The notes: generated by a model not told the origin, from the letters alone. Shown: positions 55,670 through 63,972, counted from the first letter of the stretch. The stretch is DNA of 64,000 nucleotides from Bacteroidota bacterium (GCA_016720935.1 JADKJP010000002.1:248001-312000); one strand, 5' to 3'. Numbers and translations are program-made.

Positions 55670-55687
55670 GTTAAAATCAATTTTAAC
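55670..55687 (+). promoter_or_regulatory. palindromic operator candidate upstream of HMA-AraC gene 1
   Basis: GTTAAAATCAATTTTAAC is a perfect 8-bp-arm palindrome. It is 18 nt upstream of a -7-like TACTTTTA (55706-55713), placing it over the -33 region of the regulator's own promoter. It could be an autoregulatory site. Confidence 0.4.
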
Positions 55688-55734
55688 AAATCTCTTATGT
55701 TTTCGTACTTTTACAATTGACAAAAACGCCCCAT

Positions 55735-56310
55735 ATGTCATCCTCTCTCTTACTCGTAAAAAACATGGTTTGCCATCGCTGTATGATGGCAGTGGAATCA
55801 ATATTAAAAAAGAATCATATTCCATATCATAAAGTACTCATTGGGGAAATACATCTTGATGGAACTATTTCACAGAAGCAGAAGGATCTTCTCAAAACAA
55901 GTCTGGAGGAAATAGGTTTTGAACTGATTGATTCACATGTAAGCGGCCTGATTGAAAAGATAAAAAAATTTGTCATCAGAAAAGCGAGAAATGAAGTAGA
56001 TGAGAAAGATCAAAAAAGTAAATTGTCAACTTACCTTTCTTCTTATTTAAATCACGAGTACACTTATCTGAGCGGTTTGTTTTCTTCCATAGAAGGCCGC
56101 ACCATTGAGAATTATTTTATTGAGCAACGTATTGAAAAAGCCAAAGAGTTGATTGTATACGGACAGCTTACTTTATCTGAAATTGCTTTTCAACTGGAAT
56201 ACAGCAGTGTCGCGCACCTGAGCAGTCAGTTCAAGAAAATCACCGGATTGACGCCAACCTATTTTAAACAGCTGGGTTCCTCGAAGCGAAAGTCTCTGGA
56301 CCGGGTTTAA
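55735..56310 (+). CDS. HMA-AraC fusion transcriptional regulator 1
   Basis: A 191-residue regulator that probably senses a thiophilic metal. The ATG at 55735 is preferred over a TTG at 55717. The N-terminus is a heavy-metal-associated-like fold with the metal motif MVCHRCM (CxxC) after the first strand, and a degenerate second half (GEIHLDGTISQKQKDLL). The linker is helical. The C-terminal AraC/XylS DNA-binding domain has IEKAKELIVYGQLTLSEIAF and YSSVAHLSSQFKKITGLTP. It is a paralogue of the gene at 57257 on the other strand. A metallothionein-like peptide gene follows by 99 nt on the same strand and is a natural regulatory target; that is inference. Confidence 0.85.
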   Translation: MSSSLLLVKNMVCHRCMMAVESILKKNHIPYHKVLIGEIHLDGTISQKQKDLLKTSLEEIGFELIDSHVSGLIEKIKKFVIRKARNEVDEKDQKSKLSTYLSSYLNHEYTYLSGLFSSIEGRTIENYFIEQRIEKAKELIVYGQLTLSEIAFQLEYSSVAHLSSQFKKITGLTPTYFKQLGSSKRKSLDRV

Positions 56311-56375
56311 ACCGAACCCCAAAATTCTATAACACCTTCCCAAAGTAGTGTAATGCCTGTGCCTGCAGGGGGCTG

Positions 56376-56383
56376 TACATTTG
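56376..56383 (+). promoter_or_regulatory. -7 box TACATTTG of the Cys-rich peptide gene
   Basis: An exact TAnnTTTG match 26 nt before the ATG at 56410. Upstream, CCCAAAGTAGTGTAATG (56339-56355) shares CCAAAGTAG with a site at 57975-57983 near the second regulator. Confidence 0.5.
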
Positions 56384-56409
56384 TAGTGTAAATTTTAAAA
56401 AACAACACT

Positions 56410-56535
56410 ATGAAAAATGTAAAAATGAGCCTCAGCGCTCAAAGTTCCAATCTGAAGAATTGTGGTAAAGCAAATTGCACATGTGAAATCTGTACATGTG
56501 AAACTTGTACTTGTGCTTCCTGCGCAAAGCAATAA
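56410..56535 (+). CDS. metallothionein-like Cys-rich peptide, 41 residues
   Basis: This small gene has its own promoter and terminator. The 41-residue product has eight cysteines in its last 24 residues with the spacing C-x4-C-x-C-x2-C-x-C-x2-C-x-C-x2-C, including the repeated unit TCEICTCETCTC. This is the arrangement of small metallothioneins that bind Cu(I), Zn or Cd through thiolate clusters, although it matches no named family that I recognise. The N-terminal 17 residues are Cys-free and polar (MKNVKMSLSAQSSN). There is no signal peptide, so it should be cytoplasmic. It lies between two HMA-AraC regulators, which supports metal-induced expression. Confidence 0.7.
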   Translation: MKNVKMSLSAQSSNLKNCGKANCTCEICTCETCTCASCAKQ

Positions 56536-56558
56536 TTAAATCACAATTCTGAAATCTC

Positions 56559-56584
56559 AAAGCCGCTCTTTCGGGAGCGGCTTT
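56559..56584 (+). terminator. hairpin terminator after the Cys-rich peptide gene
   Basis: AAAGCCGCTC pairs with GAGCGGCTTT across a 6-nt loop, 24 nt after the stop codon. The U-run is short (CTTTCATT). Confidence 0.7.
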
Positions 56585-56604
56585 CATTCGAATTCTCCCG
56601 GAAC

Positions 56605-56736
56605 ATGAAAACGACAATTAAAATTATCGCTTTGACTTTTATTTCTTTTATCCTGGCACTGGGCTTAATTACCTTGTTAAAGACTCCTCCAGGACAGGCG
56701 ACACGGCATGGGGCGTCCTATGGTAAAATCTTCTGA
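56605..56736 (+). CDS. small single-pass membrane peptide, 43 residues
   Basis: The ATG at 56605 opens a 43-codon frame ending TGA. The product has a basic start (MKTTIK), one hydrophobic helix (IIALTFISFILALGLITLL) and a short polar tail (PPGQATRHGASYGKIF). It fits a small inner-membrane peptide or an uncleaved signal-type protein. No homologue is recognised. It follows the Cys-rich peptide and its terminator by about 20 nt. It could be chance, but start, composition and location are all consistent with a real small gene. Confidence 0.45.
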   Translation: MKTTIKIIALTFISFILALGLITLLKTPPGQATRHGASYGKIF

Positions 56737-56774
56737 GCATCCCTGGCTTTCATTTTTCTTAAATGGAAATTCCT

Positions 56775-57149
56775 TCAGGCGCTTTGGATTTTGTGCAACA
56801 TCAACCTTGCGATATTCGCGGCTCTGGTTTTTGCTTCTTCGGCTTTTTCTCCTTCAAATAAATCGTCTACCGTTTTAGTAAAAAGAGTAATCCATTCGTT
56901 GAATTCATTTTCTGCCATCGGAATGCTACGACTGAGTTGAATATGTCGTGTCATCGGATTGCCTTCATAACTCTGGTCACCCAAAAGAATGCTTGCCCAG
57001 AAATTGTACATTTTTGGCAAATGTAAACTCCAGTCAACTTTGGCCATGTCGTTAAAAATCGGACCAAGGACGGGATGCAATTTCACACGATCATAAAAAG
57101 TATTGACCAGAAGCTCAATGTGATTTCGGTCAGTAATCTGTGCTTTCAT
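56775..57149 (-). CDS. group III truncated hemoglobin
   Basis: A 124-residue 2/2 globin. The segment FYDRVKLHPVLGPIFNDMAK, the WSLHLPKMYNFWASILLGD region with conserved Trp and Phe, and the proximal His in TRHIQL identify group III. No signal peptide is present. Group III truncated globins are linked to microaerobic or nitrosative stress, and their exact role is unsettled. It lies on the minus strand between the small membrane peptide and the second HMA-AraC regulator gene, so the regulator and globin may be cotranscribed (107-nt gap). Confidence 0.92.
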   Translation of the reverse strand: MKAQITDRNHIELLVNTFYDRVKLHPVLGPIFNDMAKVDWSLHLPKMYNFWASILLGDQSYEGNPMTRHIQLSRSIPMAENEFNEWITLFTKTVDDLFEGEKAEEAKTRAANIARLMLHKIQSA

Positions 57150-57256
57150 GATGCAAAGGTAATGTATTCCGACTCATACATCATCGATATTAACATAGAC
57201 TTACCATGCACCTGATTTTCTATGTTTGATAAGATAAAATATAAATTGCTGAAGCA

Positions 57257-57817
57257 CTAAATATTTTGAATCGTGATTCTTCTTTTTTCTTTCAGAGCCC
57301 TGAAGTGTGACGGAGTTAAGCCGGTGATTTTTTTAAATTGTGCAGATAAGTGAGCCACACTGCTGTAATGCAATTTGTGTGCGATTTCTGATAGCGTATC
57401 TTCTCCAAAAATGATTAACTCTTTTATACGTTCAATTTTTAAAGAAAGAATAAATTGTTCAATTGTAGTGGCTTCTACTTCTGAAAAGAAATTTGCCAGA
57501 TAATTATAATTGTGATTTAATTCCTCACTAAGCAATACAGAAAATTTGATATTAGGTTTTTCGTCTGACTTGTAGACATAGTTATAAATGACTTTTCGGA
57601 TTTTCTCAATCAACACTCCTTGTTTTTTTTCCAGGAGTTCAAGTCCGGCGGATTTGATCTTGTTATTCAATTCTTTCTTTTCCTCAATTGTGAGATCCTG
57701 TTTTGTTTCTATTTCTCCCAATTCTACTTTAACCGGAGAAATGTCTAGTTCATTCAGCGCTTTTTTAACTACAATCTTGCAGCTTTCGCAAGCCATATTT
57801 TTTACATAAATTTTCAT
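57257..57817 (-). CDS. HMA-AraC fusion transcriptional regulator 2
   Basis: A 186-residue paralogue of the regulator at 55735. The N-terminal HMA-like domain carries KNMACESCKIVVKKAL (CxxC), a closer match to a copper-chaperone domain than that of its paralogue. The middle is helical, and the AraC DNA-binding domain has IKELIIFGEDTLSEIAHKL and YSSVAHLSAQFKKITGLTP, nearly identical to the paralogue's second recognition region, so both may bind related operators. It is transcribed toward the truncated hemoglobin gene. A metal-sensing function is inferred from the CxxC motif; no efflux ATPase is found beside it. Confidence 0.85.
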   Translation of the reverse strand: MKIYVKNMACESCKIVVKKALNELDISPVKVELGEIETKQDLTIEEKKELNNKIKSAGLELLEKKQGVLIEKIRKVIYNYVYKSDEKPNIKFSVLLSEELNHNYNYLANFFSEVEATTIEQFILSLKIERIKELIIFGEDTLSEIAHKLHYSSVAHLSAQFKKITGLTPSHFRALKEKRRITIQNI

Positions 57818-58197
57818 GAAATAAATTTTAGCTTTTGAAATATTTAGAAACGTTCAACTCAAGCAGACATTGAATTTGTCAATTGCTATGTAAAGGTATT
57901 GTTTTAAAATTTGATCTCCGGAAAATGTTTTGAGTTGAAGTTTTCGAAAATGACTGGACGGCGTTTTTGTCATCACCAAAGTAGAGAATCTGTCTTTATT
58001 CGGCGATAAATGGAATTATTTCAAAGCAGATTTTCTGAATCAAATAAATACTATTCTGGAAAATTCTATGCTTGAGTTAAGCATCTACATCATCCTTATT
58101 TCGGACATGCAAAACCGGGAGCCTACTTCTTTTATTTTGATCGAAAAAGAAACAAACCGCTATCATCCGTCGAACACGATGTTCGTTTGGCAAAAAT
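57818..58197. other. intergenic region without a recognisable gene
   Basis: About 380 bases of mostly AT-rich sequence upstream of the second HMA-AraC gene. Visible: ACCAAAGTAGAGAATCTG (57974-57991), resembling the site before the Cys-rich peptide; small hairpins ATGCTT/AAGCAT (58068-58084) and CGAAC/GTTCG (58171-58185). On the minus strand TACCTTTA near 57891 may be the regulator's -7 box. Confidence 0.4.
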
Positions 58198-58223
58198 AAG
58201 AGGACGCAGCGATACGTCCTCTT
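58198..58223 (-). terminator. rho-independent terminator of the tetraheme cytochrome gene
   Basis: AAGAGGACG pairs with CGTCCTCTT across an 8-nt loop, followed on the minus strand by TTATTTTTG. Confidence 0.8.
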
Positions 58224-58241
58224 TAAAAGTTGAATTATTAT

Positions 58242-59027
58242 TTACTTATTATGACAAGCCAGGCAAAGTGCAGAGCCACGGTTGTCCATTTTCATAAGGT
58301 AAGGAGTGGAGTTGGAATGCGCGCTGTGACAGGATGTGCACTGAACTTTTCCCGATGCATCGAGCATTGCTGAGACCGGCTGCGAACCTGCCACGTAAGT
58401 AAGGTTTAGCGTATCGTAAGTAGAAAATAGATGTGTGGTCTGGTGAAGATCGCCATATCCTCCGGAAAGTGCCTGAAGGTAATCGACGGAAACAGGATGA
58501 TCGTTGCGCAAATCAGCGCTGAAATTATATCCGCCGGTAATGTACTGTGTGCCTACTTGTCCGCCAAAAGAACCCAAAGCAACCGTACCATCATGACAAG
58601 CCAGACAAAGTTTGGATGTTCCGTCGATAGCTGTAACGCCCAGATTAGACTGATCTTTTATACTTTCAAAAAAGGTATAGTTGGCCGTTGACAACTCGTG
58701 ATTCCAAAGCGGAGCTTCCGTAACGGACAGGTTAGCGTTGTGCGGCGTGTGACAGGGTTGACAAAGCTGTTGTCCGAGGGTGGTGGTGTAATTATAGGTA
58801 TTCCAGATTTCAGCGCTGAAATCATGTGCATCATGGGTGGTGGAGTTTGGATCGGCGATTGCAGTTCCGAAGTTCAAGAGAATCAAAATCAATCCGGGAA
58901 GAAGGAAAATCCCCTTTTTGAAATATTTTTCAAGTTTGGTGTTATTCCGTACCAATTGCGGATTGCCTTTTTGGGCCAAAGAATCGGTAACTTTTGAGGG
59001 TTGATTGGTGTGTAGAGTAGTGTTCAT
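58242..59027 (-). CDS. tetraheme c-type cytochrome
   Basis: An exported electron carrier of 261 residues. The ATG at 59027 is preferred over 59045 because the upstream element and start spacing fit. A long polar N-terminus precedes a membrane/signal segment (GIFLLPGLILILLNFGTAIA). Four CxxCH motifs are visible: CQPCHTPH, CLACHDG, CTSCHSAHS and CLACHNK at the C-terminus, in a doubled-CxxCH arrangement. His residues (TTHDAHDF, DLHQTTH) could supply distal ligands. It is likely part of a periplasmic electron-transfer chain; the partner is not in the window. The 76-nt promoter element shared with the next T9SS gene lies directly upstream. Confidence 0.88.
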   Translation of the reverse strand: MNTTLHTNQPSKVTDSLAQKGNPQLVRNNTKLEKYFKKGIFLLPGLILILLNFGTAIADPNSTTHDAHDFSAEIWNTYNYTTTLGQQLCQPCHTPHNANLSVTEAPLWNHELSTANYTFFESIKDQSNLGVTAIDGTSKLCLACHDGTVALGSFGGQVGTQYITGGYNFSADLRNDHPVSVDYLQALSGGYGDLHQTTHLFSTYDTLNLTYVAGSQPVSAMLDASGKVQCTSCHSAHSNSTPYLMKMDNRGSALCLACHNK

Positions 59028-59030
59028 CCT

Positions 59031-59106
59031 GACCCGAAATAACAAACCATTCGGAATACCCTCAATTTAAAGTCGCCGAACGGGAAGAAAATTGGGTTGA
59101 ACCGGA
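59031..59106 (-). promoter_or_regulatory. promoter with upstream CGAACGGG element, copy 1
   Basis: This 76-nt block ends 4 nt before the cytochrome start. On the minus strand it reads CCCGTTCG (59077-59084), TTG, a 20-nt spacer, then TTATTTCG (59035-59042). It is gapless-alignable with the block at 61067-61142 (about 54 of 76 identical). Confidence 0.7.
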
Positions 59107-59211
59107 TGTTTCCTTCCTGGTTAAATTGCCATACAAAGATGACCACGGGACTTAATTTGAACAGCTACAAGAATGCCTTTTATTATCAATTACCGTATAG
59201 CTCACCAAATT

Positions 59212-60909
59212 CTATTGTTTCACAAGTTTGACTGTTTGTATTTCATTATTAGATGTTAACTGACAAAAATAAATTCCATTGTTCAAGTCAGATAAATCAA
59301 CGGTGATTCTATTCTTCCCTTTTTGGAGTATTTGAGTTGGAATATTTTTTAAACTTCTTCCTGTTACATCATAAACGGAAAGAGAAATATTTTTTGCAGC
59401 AGATATGTTGAACTCTAAAGTTATCGTTGATTGAAATGGATTCGGAAACGAGGAAATATTCAATGTTGAAAATTCGTTGATGCCAGTGCTTATGTTATTG
59501 AATGTGTCATGGAACTTCGCTACTATAAAATTAGGGTCAAGACAGCAGGGAGTATATAGTATTGCGTCCCAGGGAGCAGAGCTTTTTGCGGTACCCGTAA
59601 AATAGAAGGTGCTGTCATTCGCCAATGTAAGTCCCGAGCCGGCATCATCTGAGCCACCTCCCATAACCCGCGCATAGACAATAGTTCCGTTAGGATCATA
59701 ACGCGCAAGAAAGCAATGCGTGCTTTGTGTGAAGATTGCTACCTGAACGGTGTCGAAATTTGCAGTCAGAACATTCCCGCCAAGAAATCCTGTTATTATA
59801 GTATTTCCGTTTTTATCTGCGATGATATCCAAAGCTTCATCGTTTACACTACTTCCACCATGCCTCAGCCACAATGGTGTACCTGATGCATTTACTTTTA
59901 ATGTAATTATTTCATTGTCGAACATGGTGTACCCATTAAAATATTGCGAACCAAATTGCACCGTATCTCCACTTGCATGACCTGTAATGTAAGTGTTCTC
60001 ATTGCTGTCAATTGCAAGGCCGTTTATCCAGGTTCCATTTGTCCCACCACCACTGCTCAGCCATTGGCATGTGAGATTACTATCAAGCTTTAACTCAAAA
60101 ACATTGAAGACCGAAGCGTTAGCAGTAAATCCATTCAGGGTGATGTTGTCGAAAAATGCACCGCCTACATAAATGTTTCCTGACCCCGATGCTACTTCAA
60201 TTTCTCTTGCCTCCTGATGAATTGCACTTACGTCATTCAGTTGTATGAGGTCTGTGCGTGTACCATCTGGAAGGTAGCGAAGTAAAATTCCGCCATTGTA
60301 ATTTAAGGAGAGCGTGTCGAAAAGATTGGTTCCGTCAACAGTTCCAACAACAACCACTCGTCCCTGGTCATCAATATCAATATCATTGAAACTTGCGCCA
60401 ACTCCAATGCCTCCACCATGTTTCATCCATTGAATATTTCCATTCAAATCATACTTTGCCAAAAAACCATGCCTGCTATTTCCGGCATAGGTATAAGAAA
60501 TTGTATCGAAAGTGACAGTAGGATTAAAATTTTGCGTACGGAAAGCACCACACACGTAAACAGCATTATCTGCAACAGATACTTTCACGGCCGATTCCTG
60601 AATGTCAATTGAGCCGGTTCCTCCAAATGTTCGCACCCATTGAACAATTCCGGCTCCATTATATTTAGCAAGAAAACCATCCTGATTAGCGGGAACAAAC
60701 AAACCGGAGAAGTAGCTGTCAATTGAAAGATGTCCAATTACATAGGCGTTCTCACTTTCATCAGCATCCACAGCGGTACCATTTTCAATGGCACTGAAAG
60801 AAGGTGAACCGGCATCGTGAATCCATTGAATGGATTGTGCTGTGAGAAATTTTGGATTTACAAGTAACAGGAATATCCCAAAGAATAAAGTGCTAAATAT
60901 TTTTTTCAT
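59212..60909 (-). CDS. T9SS type A sorting-domain beta-propeller protein (SBBP-like)
   Basis: A 565-residue secreted protein. The signal is MKKIFSTLFFGIFLLLVNP ending near LTAQ. The body to about residue 465 has repeated blades of the form AKYNGAGIVQWVRTFGG, AKYDLNGNIQWMKHGGG and NGNTIITGFLGG, typical of SBBP/YncE-like beta-propellers. The sorting domain starts at SSFPNPFQSTITLEF and ends VKLVKQ. The function is probably surface binding. Its promoter block (61067-61142) matches that of the tetraheme cytochrome, suggesting common control. A 5' leader of about 160 nt is implied. Confidence 0.85.
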   Translation of the reverse strand: MKKIFSTLFFGIFLLLVNPKFLTAQSIQWIHDAGSPSFSAIENGTAVDADESENAYVIGHLSIDSYFSGLFVPANQDGFLAKYNGAGIVQWVRTFGGTGSIDIQESAVKVSVADNAVYVCGAFRTQNFNPTVTFDTISYTYAGNSRHGFLAKYDLNGNIQWMKHGGGIGVGASFNDIDIDDQGRVVVVGTVDGTNLFDTLSLNYNGGILLRYLPDGTRTDLIQLNDVSAIHQEAREIEVASGSGNIYVGGAFFDNITLNGFTANASVFNVFELKLDSNLTCQWLSSGGGTNGTWINGLAIDSNENTYITGHASGDTVQFGSQYFNGYTMFDNEIITLKVNASGTPLWLRHGGSSVNDEALDIIADKNGNTIITGFLGGNVLTANFDTVQVAIFTQSTHCFLARYDPNGTIVYARVMGGGSDDAGSGLTLANDSTFYFTGTAKSSAPWDAILYTPCCLDPNFIVAKFHDTFNNISTGINEFSTLNISSFPNPFQSTITLEFNISAAKNISLSVYDVTGRSLKNIPTQILQKGKNRITVDLSDLNNGIYFCQLTSNNEIQTVKLVKQ

Positions 60910-61066
60910 GAAAGATGATTTTTAAGGATATTAATAGAGAGAATAAATAGAAAGTAGTGATGATCCCGGTTTTGGACAAGCAGTCTCTTGACTGGTTTTT
61001 GGGTTGCTTTATTTATAGCCAGGGAGCTGTGTGTCAAATTTTGTTGTGCTGTAAAGCTTTCTTCGT

Positions 61067-61142
61067 GACCCGAAATTACACATACTTAACAGGCTCCTCA
61101 ATTAAATGTCGCCGGACGGGAATAATGAAGGGCTGAACCTGA
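61067..61142 (-). promoter_or_regulatory. promoter with upstream CGGACGGG element, copy 2
   Basis: On the minus strand: CCCGTCCG (61113-61120), TTG, a 20-nt spacer, then TAATTTCG (61071-61078). It aligns without gaps to 59031-59106. The remaining 60910-61350 gap holds an alternative TTGACA-like site near 61033 and the terminator of the upstream gene. Confidence 0.7.
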
Positions 61143-61279
61143 TACCTAGTTTTCGATTTTGAGAAAGGAAGAGATAAACTTTGCTTAATGTTCATGCAAG
61201 CTGCCGATTGCAAATGTAGAAAGTAAGTAATTAGGGCAACTACCTGTAACAATGCAAACTTGCTCAATATTAAAAAAAG

Positions 61280-61306
61280 GCCCGGATCGATTCGTTCGAC
61301 CCGGGC
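61280..61306 (-). terminator. rho-independent terminator
   Basis: GCCCGG-A-TCGA pairs with TCGA-C-CCGGGC. On the minus strand the stem is followed by seven T residues. Confidence 0.85.
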
Positions 61307-61350
61307 TCTTTTGCTATTCGAATTCCCTTGATTACTGAGGGAAGTTCATT

Positions 61351-63972
61351 TTACATTTTTATCAATCGTACCGCCTGTGTCTCTTCACCGATAGTGATTC
61401 TCACAAAATAAATTCCGGCAGAGAGATTGTTCAGATCAAATGTGCGGTTATCGTGTGCTTTCAGATTCTCCTGTGAAACAAAGAGAACTTTTCCATACAC
61501 ATCCACAACGCTGACTTCAACAGCTCCTGATGCTTCGTTATTGAAATTGATATCAATAACTCCGGTACTTGGATTCGGATACACACCGACAGAACGTGTA
61601 GGACGGGCAGCAGTAGTATGAGGACGGTTGCAGGCAATTGTGCTCACCGTAATCATATCAAATGCTTCGCATGAATTTCCATCAGTGATCAATACTGAAT
61701 ATGTTCCGGGTGAAGAAACGTTCAGCGTTTGTCCGGTTGAATTATCAGACCAGAGATATTGATAGCCTGCGCCTGCATCCAGAGTAAGTGTTGCGCCAAT
61801 GCAAATGGTTGTATCGGCACCCAACTCAACAACCGGTGAAGGGAATTGATAACCTATTGTTACTGTCGCGTAATCCGGACAGCCGTTATAGTCAGAAACC
61901 TGAACGGTATAAGTGCCCGGTGCAAGGTTGCTTACACTTGCAGTCGTCGCGCTACCTGCACTCCACAAGTAAGAATACGGTGCTGTTCCACCGGATCCAC
62001 TCGCAGTAGCTGTTCCGTCTTCGCTGTTCTGACAAGTTGCGTCAGTTGAAGAAACGATACTTGCAACTATTCCCGATGTATTTCCAACCAATGCTGAAAG
62101 TGTTTGTTGACAGCCGTCTGCATTATCAACAACAGTAACCGTATAAACACCGGAAGTTAATCCGGTAGCAGTAGCACCGGTACTTACTGCAGGATTCCAT
62201 GTATACGAGAAATTACCACTACCACCGGTAGTCTGAACACTTGCACTACCATCAGCAGCCTGACAAGTAGCAGGAGTGGTAGTCATAGTAGCACTGAATC
62301 CGGCAGCACCGTGAATCTCAACAGAACCCGCTATCCGGCAATTGTTATTGTCGCTTACTCTGACAGTATAGATACCGGCAGTCAAATTTGTGATCGAACT
62401 ACTCGTCTGAGGAGGATTCGTATTCCAGGAATAAGTGTAGGGGACAGTTCCGCCACCAATTGTACAAGATGCATTGCCTGTTTGTCCGGAGCAGTCCGCA
62501 TCCTGAGATGTCATGGCAATTGTCAATGCAGGAGGTTGAGTGATGTTTACATATTGTGTAGTGGAACATCCGGATGGGCTTGAAATATCCACAGTATATA
62601 CTCCTGCATAAAGATGTGTGACCTGGGTAGTTTGCATTTCACCGGGCCACCACATGATTTCAAACGGTCCGGTACCACTCAGATTGAGATTTGCTGTACC
62701 ATTGTGACCACCGAAACAACTTACATTGGTAGTGGCGACTTGTGTAACTGGAGCAGCCTTTACGTTGATGACAACCGGCAACTGCGACGATCTTACAGGA
62801 GTACCGTCATCTGTGGCAATGATCATCAGCGAATTCAAACCTACGTTTGAAGCCTGTCCAACAACCTGCACGGTGAAGGTGGAAGTATTTCCGGGAAGTG
62901 AGGTCACCGTTACACCACTCATGGTAGAAGTTGTTGTAACAGTAGTGATCTGTCCCAGTTCCGGAGAGAGGAATGAACCTTGAATCAAGAGTGTATCGCC
63001 TTCACACACACTCAATGTATCACAAGCTTGTGATGAATTCAGGATAGGAGGTACGTTGCTACCGCTTTGACAAACGTTCAGGATAAAGGATTGATTGTCG
63101 AGAGCGTCGATACCATCGTTATTTCCATAAGGACCGTCGTATGCTGAACCGGTCTGATCAAACATTCCAATTTGAATGTAGTCAATTCCATTTCCCTGGT
63201 TGACACCAACTGTAGCAGGAGTTCCGCCGAATCCGCCGGAACCACCGGATGCATCACCGGTTGTCCATTGCATATCCTGGTAGCAGAAAGAAACATTGGA
63301 TCCCGGAGGAAGCAATGGATCAAAACCATCAGTAAGAATCAGCTGAAATGTATTTCCCATATCATCATGCGAACTAAAGTAGCCGACATTCTCCCACTGA
63401 ACAATCAGGTGAGTACTGGTTACCTGGTAATAAACGATTCCACTCAATGGTCCACGTGTATCCACGTCAGCCCAGAACGGAGCGATCATGGTATAGTTTG
63501 GATCAGGAAATGAAGTGGCTGTGAAAGTCGCGTAAGGATTGGTGATAGAAACGTTTCCATTGTTATTGATGTACACGTCATTTATTTGTTGCCCATAAAA
63601 ACAAAATGGAAATGGGATAGGAATAGAGATTGTAGACCAGTCATCATTTCTGTAATCAGGAGGCAGACCCGGACCACCACTGCCACCCGAGCCATCGAAC
63701 TGAGCAACCTGCCAATTCGGATCACGCGGAATCCAGCATGCGCAGCCACTGGCAGTGTTCACCGAATTTCCGGGATGAACATTCGGAGCGATACGAGTCG
63801 GATTTTTTCCAAGTGCATCATAGTTGACATACTTCTCGTGACCGTTTAATCGTCCTTCAAGCTTGGCTTGATTGACTTTGGCCATATCAATTGTCTTTAC
63901 ATCAATTTGAGAAAACAGTTGTGATGTAAATAACAAGAAGGCACAAATGAGTAGAGTACTAAGTTTTGTCAT
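61351..63972 (-). CDS. T9SS protein with nidogen-like domain and SprB repeats
   Basis: An 873-residue secreted surface protein. The signal peptide is MTKLSTLLICAFLLFTSQ ending near LFSQ. A nidogen-like (NIDO) domain spans about 70-300 (IPIPFPFCFYGQQINDVYIN, PFWADVDTRG, VQWENVGYFSSHDDMGN). An Ig-like domain follows (ACDTLSVCEGDTLLIQGSF). Then come about four SprB repeats, each with a conserved pattern such as VSCFGGHNGTANLNLSG, DADCSGQTGNASC, TCQAADGSASV and TCQNSEDGTATASGSG. The C-terminus has a type A sorting domain (VGVYPNPSTGVIDINF). SprB repeats are typical of gliding adhesins, so an adhesion or motility role is likely. The start is 28 bases from the window edge. Confidence 0.88.
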   Translation of the reverse strand: MTKLSTLLICAFLLFTSQLFSQIDVKTIDMAKVNQAKLEGRLNGHEKYVNYDALGKNPTRIAPNVHPGNSVNTASGCACWIPRDPNWQVAQFDGSGGSGGPGLPPDYRNDDWSTISIPIPFPFCFYGQQINDVYINNNGNVSITNPYATFTATSFPDPNYTMIAPFWADVDTRGPLSGIVYYQVTSTHLIVQWENVGYFSSHDDMGNTFQLILTDGFDPLLPPGSNVSFCYQDMQWTTGDASGGSGGFGGTPATVGVNQGNGIDYIQIGMFDQTGSAYDGPYGNNDGIDALDNQSFILNVCQSGSNVPPILNSSQACDTLSVCEGDTLLIQGSFLSPELGQITTVTTTSTMSGVTVTSLPGNTSTFTVQVVGQASNVGLNSLMIIATDDGTPVRSSQLPVVINVKAAPVTQVATTNVSCFGGHNGTANLNLSGTGPFEIMWWPGEMQTTQVTHLYAGVYTVDISSPSGCSTTQYVNITQPPALTIAMTSQDADCSGQTGNASCTIGGGTVPYTYSWNTNPPQTSSSITNLTAGIYTVRVSDNNNCRIAGSVEIHGAAGFSATMTTTPATCQAADGSASVQTTGGSGNFSYTWNPAVSTGATATGLTSGVYTVTVVDNADGCQQTLSALVGNTSGIVASIVSSTDATCQNSEDGTATASGSGGTAPYSYLWSAGSATTASVSNLAPGTYTVQVSDYNGCPDYATVTIGYQFPSPVVELGADTTICIGATLTLDAGAGYQYLWSDNSTGQTLNVSSPGTYSVLITDGNSCEAFDMITVSTIACNRPHTTAARPTRSVGVYPNPSTGVIDINFNNEASGAVEVSVVDVYGKVLFVSQENLKAHDNRTFDLNNLSAGIYFVRITIGEETQAVRLIKM

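Noticed and set aside
57953..57962. TGGACGGC as a possible fourth copy of the CGGACGGG promoter element
   Set aside because: The 8-mer is imperfect and no -7-like box lies at the fixed 34-nt distance, so it does not fit the pattern of the other three.
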